NCBI GenBank assembly: GCA_033032175.1
Contig: CM065313.1
Coordinates: 12,625,327-12,689,326 of the forward strand
Direction of reading: 5' to 3'
DNA from: Saturnia japonica
Lineage: Eukaryota; Arthropoda; Insecta; Lepidoptera; Saturniidae
DNA length: 64,000 nt
Each line of letters starts with the position of its first letter. The first letter of the stretch is position 1. Positions 27,201-36,224 of this stretch are shown here, piece after piece. A program made the translations under genes and the position numbers. Under the pieces are notes generated by a model. The model did no database searches. It was not told the DNA's origin and was given only the letters and a program-made list of their open reading frames with translations.

Positions 27201-27655
27201 TATTCGCCAGTATAGAATGTGGTGGAAATTTCAAATTATACTAGTGAGAATAGTGCTGCTGACTAATCTGATAGTCAGTCTTATATAAATGATAGTCGTT
27301 GCATTCTAAGCCTTTTGTATTATTGTGGTGAAGATAGTCACACTCAATATTATTCGCCAGTATAGAATGTGGTGGAAATTTCAAATTATACTAGTGAGAA
27401 TAGTGCTGCTGACTAATCTGATAGTCAGTCTTATATAAATGAAAGTCGTTGCATTCTAAGCCTTTTGTATTATTGTGGTGAAGATAGTCACACTCAATAT
27501 TATTCGCCAGTATAGAATGTGGTGGAAATTTCAAATTATACTAGTGAGAATAGTGCTGCTGACTAATCTGATGGTCAGTCTTATATAAAATGATAGTCGT
27601 TTCTTACTAAGCCTCTTAATTTATTGTGGTGTAGAAAATCACACTAGATATAATT
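21279..27655. repeat. 150-bp satellite array 1 (~42 monomers)
   Basis: Head-to-tail 150-bp monomers. Each carries 'tatataaat', 'gtcgttgcattctaagcc', 'gtggtgaagatagtcacac', 'attattcgccagtatagaat', an SpeI-type 'actagt' and the small palindrome 'tgacta-N6-tagtca'. Most monomers differ by 0-3 bases. A divergent monomer pair ('gttgcttcctaagcctc', 'ccaggaaaggttccagtag', then a monomer with 'aacagtcg') occurs at about 21296, 22496 and 23996, that is every 8 and then 10 monomers. A degenerate final monomer ends the array near 27655. No protein is encoded. Confidence 0.98.
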
Positions 27656-28404
27656 TTTTGAAATGTTTTTTATCATTGTCACCTAGAAATAAATTACAAA
27701 TGTTGAAATAAATAAATATAGTTATGTAAAAATAGTTTTCTTTTTCAAACCGTTTATTATTTTATTTCAATAGATTAATTTCGTGTAGTCAAAATCATTC
27801 TGATCACGTCAAACAAGTATAATAACTTCTAACGCGCGTACATAAGTACACGTACTTCTCACTGTTTCTCGCCTCAGAAATAGTTCACCTGGCGGTGGCA
27901 ACTACGGTGAATTTTTAGCCTTATTTGAAATACCAAAAGGAATGTATAACTAAAATTGGTTGTAACAACACGTTATTGATTTCATTTTAGGACTCATTTT
28001 CTTCAGCTATTTATACATCAGTGCTATTAGAACTTCTGGTTTCATTACTTATCACTCAGCTGTCAATAAAGTATAACTATTCTCATTCAATATTAGAATC
28101 TCTAACCAAGATATTAAGACAACAAGTTATTAGATAGAGCTCTGGTATATTGCGGTAGTCTGAAACGTATACATTAAAGGAAATATCAGTAACATAATGA
28201 CGGTTCAAATTGTAGCTATTATCCTTCTTAGCGTGATAGGGAACTAAGTGAAATCAAACTACGCACCAACAATTACGATATTTATTAACTTTGACGTGTT
28301 AAGTATGTAATAATACACCGGAAATTAATAATAACGTAATCCACAGCCTGAATCTTTCAGTGTTTAATATTTACTCACTCAAATATACACGAATTTTTTT
28401 ATAC
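27656..28404. other. Non-satellite flank of array 1, no gene
   Basis: AT-rich sequence with no open frame of note; duplicated at 32771-33520. An 11-base change ('agaacttctggtttcatt' versus 'tttggtatata') near 28030 is the largest difference between the copies. Confidence 0.6.
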
Positions 28405-28615
28405 AATAAAGGTGGCAAATAAGCATACGGTCCGCCTGATGGTAAGCGGCTACCGTAGCCTATGGACGCTTGTCCTAGAAATCACTAGTGCGTTGCCGTC
28501 CTTGAAACTTGAACCCTAAAGTGCTCTGGAAGCCTTACTCAGAACAGCAACATTTGCCTGCGATCTACTGTAGGGTGGAGGTATTCCACCAGTCGGACTG
28601 CCCCTCTCTTGAAAT
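28405..28615 (+). repeat. 'ggtaagcggctaccgtagc' dispersed repeat
   Basis: Begins 'ggtggcaaataagcatacgg' and ends near 'agtcggactgcccctctctt'. It is one of three copies in the window; the one at 33521 is its duplicate. Confidence 0.75.
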
Positions 28616-28714
28616 CAAAATTATGCGACTAATTAAATTAACCATGTAGAGATTACATAGATCTTTTGCACTGGATGTGTAGAATTTTTAAAAATCGTTT
28701 ATAGGTTTTGCGTT

Positions 28715-28885
28715 ATCGTTATGACCATAATATCACCTGATGTTAAGTGAAGATGTGTCACGCTAAGCCTAGCGGAGGGACTGGCTCTCAAGTGCAGTTG
28801 TCTGAATATACCTATAGGTACTCGGCGATAAATTTTCAAATTCAGTGTGGTAGCTAGCCCCAAGCAGCTAATAAAAAATACCCTA
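28715..28885 (+). repeat. 'cacctgatgttaagtga' dispersed repeat
   Basis: Contains 'ataatatcacctgatgttaa', 'gtgaagatgtgtcac', 'ggagggactggctctcaagt' and 'gtggtagct'. Relatives lie at 51328-51505, 52005-52080 and 52385-52440, and a duplicate at 33830-34000. Non-coding. Confidence 0.7.
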
Positions 28886-29091
28886 CTGTAGAAGAACTAT
28901 TGCAAAGGGAGGATCCTCCGACCAGACGGGTGTTATGTCTGGCGGGCAGCTGCCCAACGGTTGTAGTCGGGTTCTTGTATATATACTCAACGATTGAGTT
29001 AATTTCTATAGCGCAATGTAGGATAGTAGGATGCGTCTTATGTGGCTCGATAGATGTCGCTATGTGTCGTTATGTAGATGTCGCCACACTA

Positions 29092-29250
29092 CCATCAATC
29101 TTCACTGATCGCGTTGACAAAATCTAGGAAAAAAACGTCTATTACTTGACCGTCTCTCCAAAGAGAGCGTGCCAGCGCCCACGCCCGCGTAACCACCGTT
29201 CTCTCCACGGAGGACGGGCGGTCAATTTCGATCCCATATACCCCCCACGT
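29092..29250 (+). mobile_element. Jockey-like LINE 3' fragment cut by the duplication junction
   Basis: Matches the end of LINE ORF2: 'cttcactgatc', 'attacttgaccgtctctcc' and 'cgcccacgcccgcgtaacca' correspond to 61134-61225. It stops at 'cccccacgt' (29250), where satellite-related sequence begins after a 9-base 'gaaattcaa' filler. In copy 2 the same fragment continues through the full LINE 3'UTR, so this end is a rearrangement breakpoint, not a LINE end. Confidence 0.85.
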
Positions 29251-29259
29251 GAAATTCAA

Positions 29260-32200
29260 GTCTTATATAAATGATAGTCGTTGCATTCTAAGCCTTTTGT
29301 ATTATTGTGGTGAAGATAGTCACACTCAATATTATTCGCCAGTATAGAATGTGGTGGAATTTCAATTATACTAGTGAGAATAGTGCTGCTGACTAATCTG
29401 ATAGTCAGTCTTATATAATGATAGTCGTTGCATTCTAAGCCTTTTGTATTATTGTGGTGAAGATAGTCACACTCAATATTATTCGCCAGTATAGAATGTG
29501 GTGGAAATTTCAAATTATACTAGTGAGAATAGTGCTGCTGACTAATCTGATAGTCAGTCTTATATAAATGATAGTCGTTGCATTCTAAGCCTTTTGTATT
29601 ATTGTGGTGAAGATAGTCACACTCAATATTATTCGCCAGTATAGAATGTGGTGGAAATTTCAAATTATACTAGTGAGAATAGTGCTGCTGACTAATCTGA
29701 TAGTCAGTCTTATATAAATGATAGTCGTTGCATTTTAAGCCTTTTGTATTATTGTGGTGAAGATAGTCACACTCAATATTATTCGCCAGTATAGAATGTG
29801 TGGAAATTTCAAATTATACTAGTGAGAATAGTGCTGCTGACTAATCTGCTAGTCAGTCTTATATAAATGATAGTCGTTGCATTCTAAGCCTTTTTATATT
29901 GTGGTGAAGATAGTCACACTCAATATTATTCGCCAGTATAGAATGTGGTGGAAATTTCAAATTATACTAGTGAGAATAGTGCTGCTGACTAATCTGATAG
30001 TCAGTCTTATATAAATGATAGTCGTTGCATTTAAGCCTTTTTATTATTGTGGTGAAGATAGTCACACTCAATATTATTCGCCAGTATAGAATGTGGTGGA
30101 AATTTCAAATTATACTAGTGAGAATAGTGCTGCTGACTAATCTGATAGTCAGTTTTATATAAATGAAAGTCGTTGCATTCTAAGCCTTTTGTATTATTGT
30201 GGTGAAGATAGTCACACTCAATATTATTCGCCAGTATAGAATGTGGTGGAAATTTCAAATTATACTAGTGAGAATAGTGCTGCTGACTAATCTGATAGTC
30301 AGTCTTATATAAATGATAGTCGTTGCATTCTAAGCCTTTTGTATTATTGTGGTGAAGATAGTCACACTCAATATTATTCGCCAGTATAGAATGTGGTGGA
30401 AATTTCAAATTATACTAGTGAGAATAGTGCTGCTGACTAATCTGATAGTCAGTCTTATATAAATGATAGTCGTTGCATTTTAAGCCTTTTGTATTATTGT
30501 GGTGAAGATAGTCACACTCAATATTATTCGCCAGTATAGAATGCGGTGGAAATTTCAAATTATACTAGTGAGAATAGTGCTGCTGACTAATCTGCTAGTC
30601 AGTCTTATATAAATGATAGTCGTTGCATTCTAAGCCTTTTGTATTATTGTGGTGAAGATAGTCACACTCAATATTATTCGCCAGTATAGAATGTGGTGGA
30701 AATTTCAAATTATACTAGTGAGAATAGTGCTGCTGACTAATCTGATAGTCAGTCTTATATAAATTGATAGTCGTTGCATTCTAAGCCTTTTGTATTATTG
30801 TGGTGAAGATAGTCACACTCAATATTATTCGCCAGTATAGAATGTGGTGGAAATTTCAAATTATACTAGTGAGAATAGTGCTGCTGACTAATCTGATAGT
30901 CAGTCTTATATAAATGATAGTCGTTGCATTCTAAGCCTTTTGTATTATTGTGGTGAAGATAGTCACACTCAATATTATTCGCCAGTATAGAATGTGGTGG
31001 AAATTTCAAATTATACTAGTGAGAATAGTGCTGCTGACTAATCTGATAGTCAGTCTTATATAAATGATAGTCGTTGCATTTTAAGCCTTTTGTATTATTG
31101 TGGTGAAGATAGTCACACTCAATATTATTCGCCAGTATAGAATGTGGTGGAAATTTCAAATTATACTAGTGAGAATAGTGCTGCTGACTAATCTGCTAGT
31201 CAGTCTTATATAAATGATAGTCGTTGCATTCTAAGCCTTTTGTTATTATTGTGGTGAAGATAGTCACACTCAATATTATTCGCCAGTATAGAATGTGGTG
31301 GAAATTTCAAATTATACTAGTGAGAATAGTGCTGCTGACTAATCTGATAGTCAGTCTTATATAAATGATAGTCGTTGCATTTTAAGCCTTTTTATTATTG
31401 TGGTGAAGATAGTCACACTCAATATTATTCGCCAGTATAGAATGTGGTGGAAATTTCAAATTATACTAATGAGAATAGTGCTGCTGACTAATCTGATAGT
31501 CAGTCTTATATAAATGAAAGTCGTTGCATTCTAAGCCTTTTGTATTATTGTGGTGAAGATAGTCACACTCAATATTATTCGCCAGTATAGAATGTGGTGG
31601 AAATTTCAAATTATACTAGTGAGAATAGTGCTGCTGACTAATCTGATAGTCAGTCTTATATAAATGATAGTCGTTGCATTCTAAGCCTTTTGTATTATTG
31701 TGGTGAAGATAGTCACACTCAATATTATTCGCCAGTATAGAATGTGGTGGAAATTTCAAATTATACTAGTGAGAATAGTGCTGCTGACTAATCTGATAGT
31801 CAGTCTTATATAAATGATAGTCGTTGCATTCTAAGCCTTTGTATTATTGTGGTGAAGATAGTCACACTCAATATTATTCGCCAGTATAGAATGTGGTGGA
31901 AATTTCAAATTATACTAGTGAGAATAGTGCTGCTGACTAATCTGATAGTCAGTCTTATATAAATGATAGTCGTTGCATTCTAAGCCTTTTGTATTATTGT
32001 GGTGAAGATAGTCACACTCAATATTATTCGCCAGTATAGAATGTGGTGGAAATTTCAAATTATACTAGTGAGAATAGTGCTGCTGACTAATCTGATAGTC
32101 AGTCTTATATAAATGATAGTCGTTGCATTCTAAGCCTTTTGTATTATTGTGGTGAAGATAGTCACACTCAATATTATTCGCCAGTATAGAATGTGGTGGA

Positions 32201-32770
32201 AATTTCAAATTATACTAGTGAGAATAGTGCTGCTGACTAATCTGATAGTCAGTCTTATATAAATGATAGTCGTTGCATTCTAAGCCTTTTGTATTATTGT
32301 GGTGAAGATAGTCACACTCAATATTATTCGCCAGTATAGAATGTGGTGGAAATTTCAAATTATACTAGTGAGAATAGTGCTGCTGACTAATCTGATAGTC
32401 AGTCTTATATAAATGATAGTCGTTGCATTCTAAGCCTTTTGTATTATTGTGGTGAAGATAGTCACACTCAATATTATTCGCCAGTATAGAATGTGGTGGA
32501 AATTTCAAATTATACTAGTGAGAATAGTGCTGCTGACTAATCTGATAGTCAGTCTTATATAAATGATAGTCGTTGCATTCTAAGCCTTTTGTATTATTGT
32601 GGTGAAGATAGTCACACTCAATATTATTCGCCAGTATAGAATGTGGTGGAAATTTCAAATTATACTAGTGAGAATAGTGCTGCTGACTAATCTGATGGTC
32701 AGTCTTATATAAAATTATAGTCGTTTCTTACTAAGCCTCTTAATTTATTGTGGTGTAGAAAATCACACTA
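29260..32770. repeat. 150-bp satellite array 2 (~23 monomers)
   Basis: Same monomer and orientation as array 1. It lacks the 'aggaaaggttccagtag' divergent monomers, as expected if it copies only the distal part of array 1. Compared with that part it has three additional standard monomers between 31666 and 32700. One-base deletions are concentrated in the first 800 bases. Confidence 0.97.
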
Positions 32771-33520
32771 GATATAATTTTTTGAAATGTTTTTTATCAT
32801 TGTCACCTAGAAATAAATTACAAATGTTGAAATAAATAAATATAAGTTATGTAAAAATAGTTTTCTTTTTCAAACCGTTTATTATTTTATTTCAATACAT
32901 TAATTTCGTGTAGTCAAAATCATTCTGATCACGTCAAACAAGTATAATAACTTCTAACGCGCGTACATAAGTACACGTACTTCTCACTGTTTCTCGCCTC
33001 AGAAATAGTTCATTCTGGCGGTGGCAACTACGGTGAATTTTTAGCCTTATTTGAAATACCAAAAGGAATGTATAACTAAAATTGGTTGTAACAACACGTT
33101 ATTGATTTCATTTTAGGACTCATTTTCTTCAGCTATTTATACATCAGTGCTATTATTTGGTATATATCACTCAGCTGTCAATAAAGTGTAACTATTCTCA
33201 TTCAATATTAGAATCTCTAACCAAGATATTAAGACAACAAGTTATTAGATAGAGCTCTGGTATATTGCGGTAGTCAGAAACGTATACATTAAAGGAAATA
33301 TCAGTAACATAATGACGGTTCAAATTGTAGCTATTATCCTTCTTAGCGTGATAGGGAACTAAGTGAAATCAAACTACGCACCAACAATTACGATATTTAT
33401 TAACTTTGACGTGTTAAGTATGTAATAATACACCGGAAATTAATAATAACGTAATCCACAGCCTGAATCTTTCAGTGTTTAATATTTACTCACTCAAATA
33501 TACACGAATTTTTTTATACA
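32771..33520. other. Non-satellite flank of array 2, no gene
   Basis: Duplicate of 27656-28404 with scattered single-base differences; no coding content. Confidence 0.6.
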
Positions 33521-33725
33521 ATAAAGGTGGCAAATAAGCATACGGTCCGCCTGATGGTAAGCGGCTACCGTAGCCTATGAACGCTTGTCCTAGAAATCAC
33601 TAGTGCGTTGCCGTCCTTGAAACTTGAACCCTAAAGTGCTCTGGAAGCCTTACTCAGAACAGCAACATTTGCCTGCGATCTACTGTAGGGTGGAGGTATT
33701 CCACCAGTCGGACTGCCCCTCTCTT
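33521..33725 (+). repeat. 'ggtaagcggctaccgtagc' dispersed repeat, duplicate
   Basis: Copy of 28405-28615 carried by the segmental duplication; one visible substitution ('tatgaacgc' for 'tatggacgc'). Confidence 0.75.
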
Positions 33726-33829
33726 GAAATCAAAATTATGCGACTAATTAAATTAACCATGTAGAGATTACATAGATCTTTTGCACTGGATGTGTAGAAT
33801 TTTTAAAAATCGTTTATAGGTTTTGCGTT

Positions 33830-34000
33830 ATCGTTATGACCATAATATCACCTGATGTTAAGTGAAGATGTGTCACGCTAAGCCTAGCGGAGGGACTGGC
33901 TCTCAAGTGCAGTTGTCTGAATATACCTATAGGTACTCGGCGATAGATTTTCAAATTCAGTGTGGTAGCTAGCCCTAAGCAGCTAATAAAAAATACCCTA
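33830..34000 (+). repeat. 'cacctgatgttaagtga' dispersed repeat, duplicate
   Basis: Copy of 28715-28885 within the segmental duplication. Confidence 0.7.
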
Positions 34001-34204
34001 CTGTAGAAGAACTATTGCAAAGGGAGGATCCTCCGACCAGACGGGTGTTATGTCTGGCGGGCAGCTGCCCAACGGTTGTAGTCGGGTTCTTGTATATATA
34101 CTCAACGATTGAGTTAATTTCTATAGCGCAATGTAGGATAGTAGGATGCGTCTTATGTGGCTCGATAGATGTCGCTATGTGTCGTTATGTAGATGTCGCC
34201 ACAC

Positions 34205-34866
34205 TACCATCAATCTTCACTGATCGCGTTGACAAAATCTAGGAAAAAAACGTCTATTACTTGACCGTCTCTCCAAAGAGAGCGTGCCAGCGCCCACGCC
34301 CGCGTAACCACCGTTCTCTCCACGGAGGACGGGCGGTCAATTTCGATCCCATATACCCCCCACGTCCACCATCTATAGCGGCAGCTCAAGCATAGGTCCG
34401 TTCCTCGGTGTGAAGCCCTTGAGTCTGGCAACCGCCCGCGCGATACAAGTGACACTACACGTGCATCACTTAGCTACCCACATACAATATTACACATATA
34501 TGAATATACAAACGTGCACATCACATAGCCTTTTTTTCTTTTTTTACGCTAGATATTGTAGAAAAACTTTTCAGATTACTAAATACACATACACTTGTTC
34601 CTTCCCTTCCTCCCAGGAGGCGGGGAACATGTATATAATATCTATATGTTAGTTTAGCTCGAATTTTACGGATAGGGAATTAGTCAGATCGCGACTTGAA
34701 TCGCGGCAACAGCCCAAGCCGAGGTCAGGCCACTTTGGCATCCTTGCGCTTTCGCGGCTGAGTGCCTTAACCGCTCGTCCCCAAGCTCGGTAAAAATGTA
34801 AAAGCCATTAGCGGCACTGTTTTTAGATAGGGCCCCTAAGGCTAACAGTAAGGTCAATAAAAAAAA
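34205..34866 (+). mobile_element. 5'-truncated jockey-like LINE fragment
   Basis: Last ~100 bases of ORF2 ('attacttgaccgtctctcc', 'cgcccgcgtaaccaccg') plus the whole 3'UTR. This includes 'aggtccgttcctcgg', 'cccgcgcgatacaagtgaca', the hairpin region at about 34590-34632, 'gatagggaattagtcagatc' and an A8 tail ending near 34866. It is the intact counterpart of the fragment broken at 29250. Confidence 0.9.
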
Positions 34867-35999
34867 CCACTGTTATGTCATAATGATATGAAATAATGTC
34901 ATTTTATGAATTAATAACGATGTTTTCCTACACCGAAAGCATGAAAGTAAATGCATGAAGTGCTTAAATAATTTTGAATAAAGTAAGCATTCTAGAATAG
35001 ATAAAAGTTATCCTACATCTACTTATTTACTGCCAACCCTAGAAAGATATGATCGATCTAATTCTGCGTATTACCATTTAAGGTTATATTAAGCGACACA
35101 GAACGAGACATTCAAAAATGCATTTAAAACGCAGTGTGGTTATTATTAACCAATACGTACCTACCATGAGTCAATGGGTTGGACATGTCGGGTCGGGACG
35201 GGTGCTTCTCGGAACCCTTTTGTTGCTGTATATCATTCTCATTGCCTAATAAGACAAATTTAAAGTAACGCATTGGCGTTTTGATACGCTCAGTGGACTA
35301 CGAGTTTAGAATTTGTTTTGTTTATCCACATTGTACGTTAATTATTGAATCTTTTCTCTTGACAAAACTCGTCCTCTGTACTTCGATGTAGCTCTAAGTA
35401 CATAGAGTATATCAAACCCAGAGCAGATCCTGAGGCTCTATGGTAAAATGGATATTCGGTATCGATATGATAATTTACTTAACAATAAAAATTTTTAGTA
35501 ACGAATAGAGTACACTTAGTAAAAGAACAAAAATTAGATCAATGTTTTATTTTATTGGGACAGATGTCTGTCAGCTTTGTTTCTTTTTTAATTTATTGTA
35601 AATTATTCTAACGCAATTTTAATATTTATATCCATTTTATTAATATTTAGTACTAACATTTATGTTATCTACAGCCATACCAATAAAAATATTTTTACGC
35701 ACATTTTTATCTTATGGCGAGCACGCTAAACAATGTATACTTATTAAAAGTTGCATTATAAATGCGTATAAATTTAAGTATTTTCTTATTTAATTTTATT
35801 TTCGAAAAATGAGAAAATACTATGTATTGTAGATTCATCATTTTTGAATGTAAGAAAAAGTACTTAAACAAATTTCGCTTATTATGGAAAATAATCGCTT
35901 AAGTTATCGCATTTAATTTATTTAATGATTGTAAACAAGAACACCTTAATAAAAGATAGAAAAAGATTTAAATAATAAATAATCGAGATTTGTATAAAA
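34867..35999. other. Non-coding AT-rich DNA
   Basis: No gene or recognised repeat. Confidence 0.5.
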
Positions 36000-36224
36000 T
36001 TTTTAGAACAGTTTTAAACGCCAGTGTTAAAGTGCGTGACATCGGAACATCGCGTCGCGTCGGCGGTTGTTGTTCGTCCTGTGGGTCGGCATTGTCGGCA
36101 ACGGCAGGTAATCACTCAAAACGACGACCACGCGAGTATCGGACCACATAACTCACACACGGATCATAAAGATCGGGGATCAGATTGGATGCCAGTTTGG
36201 GTTTCCAACTGTAAAACAGTTTAA
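36000..36224 (+). other. GC-rich candidate exon (unproven)
   Basis: A sharp GC/CpG-rich block ('acatcgcgtcgcgtcggcgg', 'gtgggtcggcattgtcggca') in AT-rich DNA, ending in a plausible donor 'ggcag|gtaatc' at about 36107/36108. A 66-codon frame from 36024 crosses that donor and matches nothing I know. It could be a 5' non-coding exon and promoter of a gene outside the window, or a repeat fragment. Without transcript data it is only a candidate. Confidence 0.2.

Larger units (their letters stand above)
24581..29250. repeat. Segmental duplication, copy 1
   Basis: The last ~20 monomers of array 1 plus 1.6 kb of flank. The same ordered variants recur in copy 2 at a constant offset of about 4674 bases: 'cattttaag' at 25054/25803/26403/26703, 'atgcggtgg' at 25869 and 'actaatgag' at 26791. 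The flank is nearly identical at an offset of about 5115. The copy ends at 29250, inside a LINE 3' fragment. Confidence 0.9.
29260..34365. repeat. Segmental duplication, copy 2
   Basis: Second copy of 24581-29250 in direct tandem. Over the ~1.6-kb flank I count roughly ten substitutions and a few indels. Copy 2 retains the junction to the rest of the LINE 3' end, so it carries the original right boundary, while copy 1 carries the original left boundary with the rest of array 1. Confidence 0.9.

Noticed and set aside
28900..29127. 75-residue open frame duplicated at 34015
   Set aside because: Identical in both copies simply because the segment is duplicated. Its end reads into LINE ORF2 remnant sequence, and the rest resembles no protein.
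29256..29513. 85-residue minus-strand open frame in array 2
   Set aside because: It is open only because small deletions change the frame of satellite monomers. Standard monomers are closed by stops, and the frame contains the same satellite translation twice.
21279..32770. CRISPR-like array
   Set aside because: There are no unique spacers: the whole 150-bp unit repeats. The surrounding DNA is eukaryotic in character.
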